DNA of 64,000 bases from an uncultured bacterium. Its GTDB lineage: Bacteria; Bacillota; Clostridia; Lachnospirales; Lachnospiraceae. The notes beneath the pieces are model-generated. The model searched no databases. It was not told where the DNA came from and saw only the letters and a program-made list of their open reading frames with translations. Shown here one piece after another: positions 1 through 8,046 of the stretch. Within the stretch, counting starts at the first letter, position 1, and each line of letters starts with the position of its first letter. The stretch covers positions 94,632 through 158,631 of the forward strand of contig CAJMPJ010000001.1 of assembly GCA_905215155.1 (NCBI GenBank). Reading direction: 5' to 3'. The position numbers were made by a program, and so were the translations under genes.

Positions 1-315
1 ATGCTGATTGATCTGGATATGGATACGGCCGGCAGATTGACGGCAGCCATTTTGAAAAAGGAAGACAATTCAAACGATGAAGTGATCGCAGTGATGAGTG
101 AGCTTACCAATATTATTTCCGGCAACGCCTGTTCCGTACTGAATAGGAAGAATCAGGCATTTGGACTGCGTGTGGCGCCTCCGACCATTATGCATGGTGA
201 GAATGTCCACATAACCACTTCCGATTTTTACACCACTTCCGTCCATGCTGAAACAGTATACGGAGAGGTTCTTATTAACGTCGGATTTCAAAGGAGTGAT
301 GATCATTGGATGTAA
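1..315 (+). CDS. CheX-type chemotaxis phosphatase, 5' truncated by window edge
   Basis: The reading frame is open from the first base, so the 104 residues seen are probably the C-terminal two thirds of a CheX-like protein (about 150 aa). The family dephosphorylates CheY-P or related receivers in the cytoplasm. The diagnostic helix is present as SELTNIISGNA, with the ExxN pair of the CheX/CheC active site. It overlaps the next gene, a second CheX homologue, by 10 bases, so the two are probably translationally coupled. The in-frame ATG at base 1 is not evidence of a true start. Confidence 0.75.
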   Translation: MLIDLDMDTAGRLTAAILKKEDNSNDEVIAVMSELTNIISGNACSVLNRKNQAFGLRVAPPTIMHGENVHITTSDFYTTSVHAETVYGEVLINVGFQRSDDHWM

Positions 316-767
316 AATACATAAATCCTTTTGTACAGGCATTTTTTTCTGTAATGCCCCAACTAGGTTTTAACGAGATAAAAAAAGACGGAATCAGTCT
401 CAAAGAGGACAACCTGACCAATTCCGGTGTGGTCATGACGGTGGGTATCGTTGGAGAGGTTAAGGGGAATGTGGTATATTGTACGGATCTTGAAAACTCC
501 AAAAAGATTGCGTCTGTGATGATGATGGGAGCGCCGGTGGAAGAATTTGATGAAATGGCACAGAGTGCAGTTTCCGAACTGGCCAATATGCTGACAGCCA
601 ATGCGGCTACATTTTTTTCTGAGATCGGAATCACCGTCGATATTTCAACTCCGACTCTGTTATACGGAAACAATATATCCATAAAAATGAGTTCCAGCCA
701 GGTGCTTTGTGTTAAGATGTCCGCAGATGGAATCCCCTTTGAGGTGAATATTTCCGTTGACAATTAA
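306..767 (+). CDS. cheX: CheX-type chemotaxis phosphatase
   Basis: This 153-residue protein has normal CheX length. It carries the motif SELANMLTANA (ExxN active-site helix) and the usual C-terminal strand region. The start is TTG at 306, with an AAAGGAG ribosome site at 290-296 and 9-base spacing. It overlaps the end of the upstream CheX-like gene. Tandem CheX-like genes suggest heterodimerisation or two receiver partners, which is inference. The gene is followed directly by debris of a glycosidase gene, so its native downstream context may be lost. Confidence 0.82.
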   Translation: MDVKYINPFVQAFFSVMPQLGFNEIKKDGISLKEDNLTNSGVVMTVGIVGEVKGNVVYCTDLENSKKIASVMMMGAPVEEFDEMAQSAVSELANMLTANAATFFSEIGITVDISTPTLLYGNNISIKMSSSQVLCVKMSADGIPFEVNISVDN

Positions 768-772
768 GGGCT

Positions 773-1233
773 TTTATGACTTATGACCTGACGGTTCCTA
801 TACATATGGCCCCCCCATGGCGGTTGCGCCCATCAATATGGTGCGGAGAGTGGTGGAGTATGGTCTGACGGAAATTCCTAAGGAAAAGATAAGTCTTGGA
901 ATCCCAAACTATGGCTATGACTGGCCGCTTCCTTATGAGAGAGGGGTCACCCGTGCCACCACCATCAACAATCTGGAAGCCGTTCAGCTTGCCATTGAAC
1001 ATGGCGTGGAGATCCAGTTTGACGAGGTTGCCATGACCCCTTATTTCCGTTACTGGCAGTACGGGGTGCAGCATGAGGTTTGGTTTGAAGATGTCAGAAG
1101 CTATAAGGCAAAGTTTGATTTGATCAAGGAATTTGGACTGACCGGAGCCGGATACTGGCAGCTGATGCAGTTTTTCCGGGCCAACTGGTTATTGCTGGAA
1201 CAGATGTTTGATATTAAAAAAGTAGGAGATTAA
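773..1233 (+). pseudogene. C-terminal remnant of a GH18 spore-cortex/peptidoglycan glycosidase
   Basis: From about 796 the frame reads YTYGPPMAVAPIN and continues to the stop at 1233. This matches the second half of YaaH/SleL-type GH18 proteins (TYGPPMAVAP, VTRATTINN, GYWQLM). The preceding bases (776-796) read MTYDL in another frame, the expected family sequence just upstream, so there is a frameshift there. Everything N-terminal, including the DxxDxDxE catalytic motif, is missing. No ribosome site precedes the ATG at 817. I read this as a decayed gene joined to the cheX region by deletion. Confidence 0.75.
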
Positions 1234-1238
1234 AAAAG

Positions 1239-1287
1239 CGTGCAGGGAGACGGGAAAAACCGGTGTCCTGCACGTTTTATTTTTTTA
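1239..1287 (+). terminator. Intrinsic terminator after the GH18 remnant
   Basis: CGTGCAGG at 1239-1246 pairs perfectly with CCTGCACG at 1267-1274, followed by a T-rich run to 1287. It insulates the methionine operon from upstream transcription. Confidence 0.88.
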
Positions 1288-1336
1288 GGCAAAAACGAAT
1301 AAAATAAAAATGTTATGAATATTTATTAATTTTAAG

Positions 1337-1365
1337 TTGACAAGGGAGAATCAGGGTGCTATTAT
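1337..1365 (+). promoter_or_regulatory. Sigma-A promoter of the Met leader and metNI operon
   Basis: TTGACA at 1337-1342, a 17-base spacer and TATTAT at 1360-1365. This predicts a transcript start near 1372 and a leader of about 250 bases before metN. The start lies about 40 bases upstream of the Met-rich leader peptide. Confidence 0.82.
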
Positions 1366-1410
1366 ACCAACAAAACTAGTATGTTAATGAGAATAAGATG
1401 GGAGCTTTAA

Positions 1411-1530
1411 ATGAAAAAGATGGCAAACACAGCAAACAAAAAATCCAATATGGTTATGAGCATGGCAATGGTCATGTTTTTCATGTGCTGCGATTCTTTC
1501 CATTTTTTGAGCTCTCAGTCAGGTAAGTAA
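1411..1530 (+). CDS. Met-rich leader peptide of the metNI operon (candidate attenuator)
   Basis: A 39-codon ORF starts at ATG 1411 with GGGAG at 1400-1404 and 6-base spacing. It encodes 8 Met residues, six of them within residues 14-25 (MVMSMAMVMFFM), followed by Cys-Cys, and ends at TAA 1528-1530. A sigma-A promoter lies upstream. A hairpin overlapping its stop codon and an intrinsic terminator lie downstream, just before metN. This is the layout of trp/his-type leader peptides, with charged tRNA-Met as the sensed molecule. The peptide resembles no protein family I know. The attenuation role is inference from architecture plus the operon's content. Confidence 0.75.
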   Translation: MKKMANTANKKSNMVMSMAMVMFFMCCDSFHFLSSQSGK

Positions 1531-1601
1531 AAAGGTACATATTTTTGTACGGTTTTACCATAGACCAGAAACGGGAGCCTTCGGGAGTCCGTTTTTTTCT
1601 G
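1527..1601 (+). terminator. Leader hairpin plus intrinsic terminator of the Met attenuator
   Basis: Hairpin one: GTAAAA 1527-1532 pairs with TTTTAC 1553-1558, with GTACA 1535-1539/TGTAC 1546-1550 stacked inside. It begins at the leader stop codon. Hairpin two: CAGAAACGG 1566-1574 pairs with CCGTTT 1589-1594 and CTG 1599-1601, with a run of seven T at 1592-1598. Transcription ending here would not reach metN at 1620. The antiterminator pairing was not resolved by eye. Confidence 0.65.
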
Positions 1602-1619
1602 TTTAAGGGAGGAATTAAA

Positions 1620-2666
1620 GTGATCGAACTTGAGAATATCTCTAAGGTTTTCGGAACCGGTGAGAGAAAAGTCCATGCCATTCAGGATGTATCCATCTCC
1701 ATTGAGAAAGGGGAAATATTCGGCATCATCGGCTTTTCCGGAGCGGGAAAGTCCACACTGGTCCGATGCATCAACTTGCTGGAGGTACCGACAAGCGGCA
1801 AAGTAAAGGTAGATGATAAGGAACTTACCGCTCTGTCACCCAAAGAACTGAGAGCGGCAAGAAAAGGGATCGGAATGATTTTTCAGCATTTTAATCTGAT
1901 GCCATCCCGAACGGTATTCGGAAATGTGGAATTTCCATTAAAGGGAAGCGGTATGAGCAAGACGGAAAAGGAGAAAAAGGTCCGGGAACTGTTACGGCTT
2001 GTGGATATCGGTGATAAAGAAAATGCCTATCCCAACCAGCTTTCCGGGGGACAGAAACAGAGAGTTGCCATTGCCAGAGCGCTGGCCAATGATCCCAAGG
2101 TGCTTCTGTGCGATGAGGCGACCAGTGCTCTGGACCCGCAGACCACCAAATCCATTCTGCAGCTTTTGAAAAAGCTGAATCAGCAGCTGGGTATCACCGT
2201 AGTGGTCATCACCCATGAAATGGCGGTCATCAAGGAGATTTGCGGACGTGTGGCTGTTATGGAAAAGGGAAGGCTTGTGGAGGAAGGAGAAGTGTTCTCC
2301 ATTTTTGCAAATCCCAAAGAGTCAGTGACCCGGGATTTTATCCGGACCACCTCCAATTTACAGAAGATCGAGGGCCTTTTGGCAGAGGATTCTCCGGTAA
2401 CCAGGCTGAAACCGGGAGAGATGATTGTCCGTCTGTCTTATGTACAGAAAAACGTTTCGGAACCGCTCATTTCCACCGTTTCAAGGACCTTTGGCATTGA
2501 CTTAAACATCATATTTTCTGATATTGAGATCATTCAGGATGCACCCATCGGCGGCACGGTGGCCATTATGAGCGGAGAACGGGAGCAGATAACAAAGGCC
2601 ATGGAATATCTGAAAGAAAAAAATGTAGGCGTGGAGGTGATTAAAGATGCTGGAATTGCTTCATAG
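1620..2666 (+). CDS. metN: Methionine ABC importer ATPase MetN (with NIL domain)
   Basis: The ATPase energises uptake of methionine through MetI, with MetQ as the binding lipoprotein. The start is GTG at 1620, with AAGGGAGG at 1605-1612; this gives 348 aa beginning MIELENISKVF, the usual MetN length. Visible are Walker A GFSGAGKST, signature [15 protein letters not shown], Walker B VLLCDEATSALDP and the H-loop VITHEMAVIKEI. The last ~90 residues match the regulatory NIL domain. The end overlaps metI by 20 bases, which implies coupling. The gene sits behind the Met-rich leader and its terminator, so expression is probably attenuated when methionine is plentiful. Confidence 0.93.
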   Translation: MIELENISKVFGTGERKVHAIQDVSISIEKGEIFGIIGFSGAGKSTLVRCINLLEVPTSGKVKVDDKELTALSPKELRAARKGIGMIFQHFNLMPSRTVFGNVEFPLKGSGMSKTEKEKKVRELLRLVDIGDKENAYPNQLSGGQKQRVAIARALANDPKVLLCDEATSALDPQTTKSILQLLKKLNQQLGITVVVITHEMAVIKEICGRVAVMEKGRLVEEGEVFSIFANPKESVTRDFIRTTSNLQKIEGLLAEDSPVTRLKPGEMIVRLSYVQKNVSEPLISTVSRTFGIDLNIIFSDIEIIQDAPIGGTVAIMSGEREQITKAMEYLKEKNVGVEVIKDAGIAS

Positions 2667-3327
2667 TATAATACCAAATGTTATGGGAAAGCTTCCCACC
2701 TTTTATGAGGCCATTATTGATACGCTGATTATGGCGTTCTGGTCCGGTTCCATTTCCTTTCTTCTGGGTATGATTTTTGGTGTTACCATCACCGTGACCA
2801 GGCCCTCCGGGATTTTGGAGCATAAGGGAGTATTTCAGGTCCTTGATAAGGTGATTAATTTCTTCCGTTCCATTCCATTTATCATTCTTCTGACGGGTGT
2901 TATGCCGGTTTCCAGATTGATTATGGGAACGGCCATCGGTGTGGAGGGTGCCATTGTTCCGCTTGTATTTGGAACGGTCCCGTTTTTTGCCCGGCAGATC
3001 GAAAGTGCGCTGGCAGAGATTGACCGTGGATTGGTGGAAGCGGCTCTTTCCATGGGGAAAAGTCCTATGGAAATCATTTTCCGTGTTTACTTACGGGAAA
3101 GCATTGCCGGCATTGCCCGAAGCACCACCATTACTGCCATCAGCCTTCTTGGTCTGACGGCCATGGCTGGAGCGGTAGGTGCAGGAGGATTGGGGGATTA
3201 TGCCATCCGTTACGGGCATGACCGGAATCAGACGGATGTGACATATGTAACCATTCTGGTGCTGGTTCTCATGGTAAGCATCATACAGATCATCGGGAAT
3301 CAGATTGTAAAAAAGAACACTCATTGA
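2647..3327 (+). CDS. metI: Methionine ABC importer permease MetI
   Basis: This 226-residue inner-membrane permease has about five to six hydrophobic segments and the EAA loop EAALSMGKSPMEIIF that docks on the ATPase. It is standard length for MetI. The start lies inside the end of metN. A dehydrogenase gene is inserted between metI and metQ, which is not the common metNIQ order and ties the transporter to 2-hydroxyacid chemistry. Confidence 0.92.
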   Translation: MLELLHSIIPNVMGKLPTFYEAIIDTLIMAFWSGSISFLLGMIFGVTITVTRPSGILEHKGVFQVLDKVINFFRSIPFIILLTGVMPVSRLIMGTAIGVEGAIVPLVFGTVPFFARQIESALAEIDRGLVEAALSMGKSPMEIIFRVYLRESIAGIARSTTITAISLLGLTAMAGAVGAGGLGDYAIRYGHDRNQTDVTYVTILVLVLMVSIIQIIGNQIVKKNTH

Positions 3328-3354
3328 TAGGTTTAGGATTAAAGGAGGCAGGAA

Positions 3355-4314
3355 ATGGAACTTCAGAAAAGAAAGATTATCATTGTAGGTGCAGGTCATG
3401 TTGGCTCCCATGCGGGATATGCTCTAATTTCCCAGGGGCTTTGTGAGGAAATCGTTTATATAGACATTGACAGGAAAAAGGCGGCGGCCCAGGCCATGGA
3501 TTTATTTGATGCCACGGTCTATCTGCCGAAACGGTGTCTGGTCAGGGCAGGAGATTATACGGATGCCAAAGACGCGGATCTGCTTATCGTGGCAGCAGGA
3601 CCTTTGCCGGATATGAGCAAGGGCCAGACCAGAATGGATACGTTAAGCCAGACCATTGCCATCATAAAGGACGTAGTGGAAAACATACGCACCTCTGGGT
3701 TTGAAGGAATCATATTAAATATTTCCAATCCTGCGGATGTGGTGACCCATTATATCCAGCACGCACTTGATTATCCGGTGAAAAAGATTCTTTCGACCAG
3801 CACCACCCTGGACAGCGCAAGACTTCGGAGAGCGATTTCAGAAGCCATTGGAGTGGATCAGAAGTCCATTCTGGCCTACGCGCTTGGGGAACACGGAGAG
3901 AGCCAGATGGCCGCGTGGTCCGCAGTAACCATCGGTGGAAAGCCCCTTTCCCAGCTTCAGAAGGAACAGCCGGAAACCTATGGGGCTCTTGATTTAAAAG
4001 CCATAGCAGCAGAAGGAAAGGCAGGAGGCTGGCATATTCTGGCTGGAAAAGGCTCTACGGAATTCGGCATCGGCGCAGCCATTGCGGAGGTCGTGCGTGC
4101 GTTGTTTGGGGATGAGAACCGGATTTTACCCGTATCAACACTTCTTACGGGTCAATATGGGGAAACGGATGTTTACGCGAGTGTTCCTTCGGTTTTAAAC
4201 CGTCATGGTGTGGCGGAAGTGATCGAACTTGCATTAACAAAAGAAGAACTGGAAGAATTTCATAAGTCCTGTCAGACCATGAAAGAAAATTTTGAACTGG
4301 CACTTACTTTATAA
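3355..4314 (+). CDS. L-2-hydroxyacid (lactate/hydroxyisocaproate-type) dehydrogenase
   Basis: A member of the LDH/MDH superfamily, interconverting an L-2-hydroxyacid and a 2-oxoacid with NAD(H) in the cytoplasm. The 319 residues show the Rossmann motif GAGHVG (12-17), the acidic strand YIDID (35-39), the substrate-loop Arg93, LDSAR (Asp153, Arg156) and catalytic His180 in GEHGES. The specificity loop (GPLPDMSKGQ) differs from true lactate dehydrogenases, so an L-2-hydroxyisocaproate-type or other bulky substrate is likelier. Its position between metI and metQ suggests a methionine-derived hydroxyacid such as 2-hydroxy-4-methylthiobutyrate; this is inference. A GGAGG ribosome site precedes ATG 3355. 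Confidence 0.82.
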   Translation: MELQKRKIIIVGAGHVGSHAGYALISQGLCEEIVYIDIDRKKAAAQAMDLFDATVYLPKRCLVRAGDYTDAKDADLLIVAAGPLPDMSKGQTRMDTLSQTIAIIKDVVENIRTSGFEGIILNISNPADVVTHYIQHALDYPVKKILSTSTTLDSARLRRAISEAIGVDQKSILAYALGEHGESQMAAWSAVTIGGKPLSQLQKEQPETYGALDLKAIAAEGKAGGWHILAGKGSTEFGIGAAIAEVVRALFGDENRILPVSTLLTGQYGETDVYASVPSVLNRHGVAEVIELALTKEELEEFHKSCQTMKENFELALTL

Positions 4315-4335
4315 GGAAAAACAATGGAGGAAACG

Positions 4336-5259
4336 ATGATGAAAATAAAAAAACTGATTACGCTTGCTTTATCGGCAGCAGCATTGACCCTGGTACTGAC
4401 CGCCTGCGGAGCACAGACCGGCAAAACGTCCGGTTCCGAAGGTTCAAAAGAAGAAAAAGCAGGAACGGAAACAACGGCAGCAGCCGAAGAAAAGACTGAT
4501 CCGGTCACCGTGAAGCTTGGTGTGGTTGGAAGTATCTATGAAGATCTCTGGACGCCGGCAAAGGAGAAATTAAAGGGGGAAGGCATTAACCTTGAGATCG
4601 TGCAGTTCTCCGATTATGTGACTCCCAACAATGCACTGGCAAATGGAGAAATCGACTTAAACGCATTCCAGCACCGCATTTATTTAAAGAATGAAATTGA
4701 AAGCTACGGCTATCAGATTCAAAACATCGGCAATACCTTTATCATTCCTTTGAACCTGTATTCCACCAAAGTAAAGGATGTATCTGAAATTAAAGATGGC
4801 GATACCATTGCCATTCCCAATGACGTCACCAACGGCGGCCGCGCCCTGAAAGTTTTAGAGTCTGCAGGACTGATCAAAATAAAGAAAGAAGCAGGCTTTA
4901 ACCCGACCGTGGGAGATATTGAGGAATACACCGTTAAAATCAAGATTGAGGAACTGGCTGCCAACACCATTCCTTCCACCCTGGCGGATGTGACGGCCGG
5001 TGTGGTCAATGGAAACTATGCTCTGGACTTTGGCTTAAAGACCGATGAGGCCGTATTTAAGGACACCAGCCTTGGAGAAGAAAATTACTGGAACTTGATT
5101 GCAGCACGCACCGGGGATCTTTCCGATCCGGAGAAGAAAGCAGTCTATGAAAAAGTCGTAAAAGCCTTCCAGTCACCGGAAACAGAAACCGTATTCAACG
5201 ACACCTTTGGCGGCTATTTCATCAAAGCCGGCTGGGATGAGGATATGTTGAACAAATAA
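4336..5259 (+). CDS. metQ: Methionine-binding lipoprotein MetQ (NlpA family)
   Basis: Substrate-binding lipoprotein for MetNI, anchored outside the membrane. The signal peptide runs MMKIKKLITLALSAAA with lipobox LTAC, followed by a Ser/Thr/Glu-rich linker (residues ~25-55). The NlpA-type body contains DYVTPNNALANGEIDLNAFQH, with the signature motif of the family. The start is placed at ATG 4336 or 4339, with GGAGG at 4326-4330; an ATG at 4324 precedes the ribosome site. It may bind methionine, D-Met or a methionine hydroxy analogue; sequence alone does not tell. Confidence 0.88.
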   Translation: MMKIKKLITLALSAAALTLVLTACGAQTGKTSGSEGSKEEKAGTETTAAAEEKTDPVTVKLGVVGSIYEDLWTPAKEKLKGEGINLEIVQFSDYVTPNNALANGEIDLNAFQHRIYLKNEIESYGYQIQNIGNTFIIPLNLYSTKVKDVSEIKDGDTIAIPNDVTNGGRALKVLESAGLIKIKKEAGFNPTVGDIEEYTVKIKIEELAANTIPSTLADVTAGVVNGNYALDFGLKTDEAVFKDTSLGEENYWNLIAARTGDLSDPEKKAVYEKVVKAFQSPETETVFNDTFGGYFIKAGWDEDMLNK

Positions 5260-5280
5260 TCATCAAAGGATCGTGAGGCA

Positions 5281-6672
5281 GTGATGGACCTTAACAGAGA
5301 AGCTCTGCGGGAGATCATCAAAGAAGATTCCCGCATCGTGTTTGAAACAATTGAACCCCGGTTTTTAAGTGATAATCTGGGGCGTTTAAAAGGCAGGGCA
5401 GATGTGCTGGTCTTCCCTGTCTCTCAAATAGAGGTCAGTGGGATTTTAAAGTACGCCCATGAAAACCGAATCCCTGTGACCCCAAGGGGAGCAGGTACCA
5501 ATCTGGTGGGTTCCACGGTGCCGGAGGAAGGCGGGATCATTCTTGATTTATCCCGGATGAACCGGATTTTAGAACTGGACCGGGAGACATTTACCGCTAC
5601 GGTGGAGCCGGGAGTGCTTCTAAAGGATTTTCAGGCCTTTGTGGAAGGGGAAGGGTTTTTCTATCCCCCTGATCCGGGTGAAAAGGAATCCACATTGGGA
5701 GGAAACATAAGCACCAATGCCGGGGGCATGAGGGCAGTCAAATACGGAGTGACCAGAGACTATGTGAGAGGGCTGGAGATCGTTCTGGCAGACGGTACGG
5801 TCTTGCAGGTTGGCAGCAAGAATGTAAAGGATGCAAGCGGTCTTTCCCTTAAAAACCTGATCATAGGTTCGGAAGGAACCCTTGCGGTCATCACAAAATG
5901 TATATTAAAGCTGATTCCAAAGCCTGAAGTGTCTTTCAGTGTTCTGGTTCCCTTTAAAAGCTTAAATGTGGGCATAAGAAATGTCCTTACCATTTTACAG
6001 GCCAATGTAAATCCCACGGCGGTGGAGTTCGTGGAGAGAAAGGTGGTCAGCCTTGGAGAGGAATTTATGGGAATCAAATATCCAAGGCCGGATGCAGGCT
6101 CCTACATTCTTCTCACCTTTGACGGAAGAAAGGAAGAGGTGGAAGCGTCGGCGGCTCAGGCAAGGAAACTGGTGATGGAACACGGAGCCATGGATTTTCT
6201 GCTTTTGGAGGATAAAAATTTATCCGATGGCATCTGGAAAGTGAGAGGGGCTCTTGTGAGGGCGGTGGAAGCCGTATCGGAACAGGAGCCTGTGGATATC
6301 GTAGTGCCGATCAACCAAAGCGATTCTTTCATTGACTACATCAATCAGCTGGAGCAGGATTCCAACATGCAGATGGTAAGCTTCGGCCACGCAGGAGACG
6401 GCAACGTACATCTCTGTGTGGTGCGGGGGGACCGGGATGAGGAAACCTGGCATAGGGAATTAAAGGAAAATATGAAGAAGATTTATGCGAAGGCTTATGC
6501 TCTGGGGGGACTTACCTCCGGGGAACATGGAATCGGAATAAGCAAACGTCCTTATTTCCTTCATGAGACACCAAAGGAAAATATAATGGTAATGAACCAG
6601 ATCAAGAAGGCACTGGACCCCCAGGGCATCTTAAATAACGGCAAATCATATATCACAGCAAATCATACATAA
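5281..6672 (+). CDS. FAD-linked 2-hydroxyacid oxidase/dehydrogenase (GlcD family)
   Basis: The protein oxidises a 2-hydroxyacid (often D-lactate or glycolate) to the 2-oxoacid using FAD. About 463 aa with a p-cresol-methylhydroxylase FAD fold: TPRGAGTNLVGS (pyrophosphate loop), STLGGNISTNAGGMRAVKYG and GSEGTLAVIT. The C-terminal substrate domain has SFGHAGDGNVHL and GGLTSGEHGIG with the metal/substrate His residues. The start is GTG 5281 or, more conventionally, ATG 5284. Together with the NAD-dependent enzyme upstream and the aminotransferase downstream it would cover both stereoisomers of a hydroxyacid. The methionine link is inference from operon context. Confidence 0.85.
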   Translation: MMDLNREALREIIKEDSRIVFETIEPRFLSDNLGRLKGRADVLVFPVSQIEVSGILKYAHENRIPVTPRGAGTNLVGSTVPEEGGIILDLSRMNRILELDRETFTATVEPGVLLKDFQAFVEGEGFFYPPDPGEKESTLGGNISTNAGGMRAVKYGVTRDYVRGLEIVLADGTVLQVGSKNVKDASGLSLKNLIIGSEGTLAVITKCILKLIPKPEVSFSVLVPFKSLNVGIRNVLTILQANVNPTAVEFVERKVVSLGEEFMGIKYPRPDAGSYILLTFDGRKEEVEASAAQARKLVMEHGAMDFLLLEDKNLSDGIWKVRGALVRAVEAVSEQEPVDIVVPINQSDSFIDYINQLEQDSNMQMVSFGHAGDGNVHLCVVRGDRDEETWHRELKENMKKIYAKAYALGGLTSGEHGIGISKRPYFLHETPKENIMVMNQIKKALDPQGILNNGKSYITANHT

Positions 6673-6687
6673 CAGGAGGCAAAGAAG

Positions 6688-7866
6688 ATGCAGAAACTAT
6701 CTGACCGGACGGCGGGCTTTACGGACTCGGTGATCCGCCGCATGACCCGGATCTCCGACCAGTACGGTGCGGTAAACCTATCTCAGGGATTCCCTGATTT
6801 TGATCCGCCAAAGGAAATCCTTGACCGTCTAAAAGAGGTGGCTTATCAGGATTTCCACCAGTATTCCATTACCTGGGGGGCCCAGAATTTCAGAGAGGCA
6901 CTGGCGGCAAAGCAGTCCGGGCCTATGGGGCATGACATTGACCCCAACAGCGAAATTGTGGTGACCTGCGGAAGCACGGAAGCCATGATGGCAGCCATGA
7001 TGACCGTGGCAAACCCTGGAGATAAGGTGATCGTGTTTTCTCCTTTTTATGAGAACTACGGGGCAGATGCCATTCTATCCGGAGCAGAGCCCATCTATGT
7101 GCCCCTTCATCCGCCTCTGTTCAAGTTCAACCCGGAGGAACTGGAAGCGGCTTTTGCCCAGAACCCCAAGGCACTGATCCTCTGCAACCCTTCCAATCCA
7201 TGCGGCAAGGTGTTTACTCTGGAGGAACTGACTTATATAGCGGATCTGGCCAAAAAGTATGATGTATACGTGATTGCAGATGAGGTATATGAGCACATCG
7301 TCTATGCGCCTCACAAACACACCTATATTTCTTCTCTGCCCGGAATGTGGGAGAGGACCATTTCCTGCAGCTCCCTATCAAAGACCTACTCCATCACAGG
7401 CTGGCGGCTTGGCTATATCATCGCATCCCCTGAAATCGTTGATGTGGCAAGAAAGGTCCATGATTTTCTTACGGTTGGAGCCGCTGCACCCCTTCAGGAG
7501 GCCGTGATTCCCGGTCTTAAATTCGGACAGGAATATTATGACGAGCTGCTCTTAAAGTACACCAGGAAACGGGATTTATTCTTAAAGGGCCTTGATGACA
7601 TCGGGCTTATCCATACGGTGCCGGAGGGTGCGTATTATGTAATGATAGATATCAGGGACTTCCATTATGAAAGTGATCTGGAATTCTGTGAGGTTCTGGC
7701 AAAAGAGGTAGGCGTGGGAGCGGTTCCCGGTTCCAGCTTCTTTAAGGAGCCGGTGAATCATTTGATCCGGTTCCACTTTGCAAAAAAGGATGAGACACTT
7801 TTCGATGCACTTGACCGTCTTTCAAGGATTAAGGAAAAGATTCCGGTTAAAAGCAGGTTTATATAG
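6688..7866 (+). CDS. PLP aminotransferase, class I (Met/KMTB aminotransferase-like)
   Basis: Fold-type I aminotransferase of 392 aa. PLP Lys232 lies in SSLSKTYSITGWRLGY; other landmarks are NPSNPCGKVF, YVIADEVYEH and C-terminal HLIRFHFAK (carboxylate Arg). The N-terminus NLSQGFPDFDPP is typical of the group containing YbdL-type methionine aminotransferases and kynurenine aminotransferases. As last gene of the metNIQ-hydroxyacid operon it plausibly aminates 2-oxo-4-methylthiobutyrate to methionine. An AGGAGG ribosome site precedes ATG 6688, and a terminator follows. Confidence 0.85.
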   Translation: MQKLSDRTAGFTDSVIRRMTRISDQYGAVNLSQGFPDFDPPKEILDRLKEVAYQDFHQYSITWGAQNFREALAAKQSGPMGHDIDPNSEIVVTCGSTEAMMAAMMTVANPGDKVIVFSPFYENYGADAILSGAEPIYVPLHPPLFKFNPEELEAAFAQNPKALILCNPSNPCGKVFTLEELTYIADLAKKYDVYVIADEVYEHIVYAPHKHTYISSLPGMWERTISCSSLSKTYSITGWRLGYIIASPEIVDVARKVHDFLTVGAAAPLQEAVIPGLKFGQEYYDELLLKYTRKRDLFLKGLDDIGLIHTVPEGAYYVMIDIRDFHYESDLEFCEVLAKEVGVGAVPGSSFFKEPVNHLIRFHFAKKDETLFDALDRLSRIKEKIPVKSRFI

Positions 7867-7877
7867 AAGTAAAAAAG

Positions 7878-7913
7878 AGCTGTAATCCCATCTGGCGGAT
7901 TACGGCTTTTTTT
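7878..7913 (+). terminator. Terminator of the methionine operon
   Basis: AGCTGTAATCC at 7878-7888 pairs with GGATTACGGCT at 7897-7907 (one G-U), followed by a run of T at 7907-7913. Confidence 0.93.
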
Positions 7914-7956
7914 GTACATAATTTTTGATGAAAATATTAGGGAATACATATTTCCA

Positions 7957-8016
7957 TTGACTATTTCTAAAACAGAGATATAATAGTTGTAAATGCAACT
8001 GTTGCACGTGCAACTA
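7957..8016 (+). promoter_or_regulatory. Promoter and palindromic MarR-type operator of the ABC exporter operon
   Basis: TTGACT at 7957-7962, 16-base spacer and TATAAT at 7979-7984. Starting on the last base of the -10 is a 33-base interrupted palindrome centred on 8000: TAGTTG 7984-7989 against CAACTA 8011-8016, and GCAAC/GTTGC at 7995-8005. It covers the predicted transcription start, as expected for a repressor site. The MarR gene at the end of the same operon is the obvious ligand-responsive repressor; that assignment is inference. Confidence 0.75.
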
Positions 8017-8046
8017 TTATTAAATTACGAATGTGGAGAACCTAAC

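Noticed and set aside
817-1233. Intact small gene starting at ATG 817
   Set aside because: No ribosome site, homology continues upstream of the ATG, and the protein is only the end of a GH18 enzyme.
1290-1620. SAM riboswitch or T-box before metN
   Set aside because: I looked for T-box (TGGNACCGCG) and S-box core motifs and saw neither; the leader peptide plus terminator explains the segment better.
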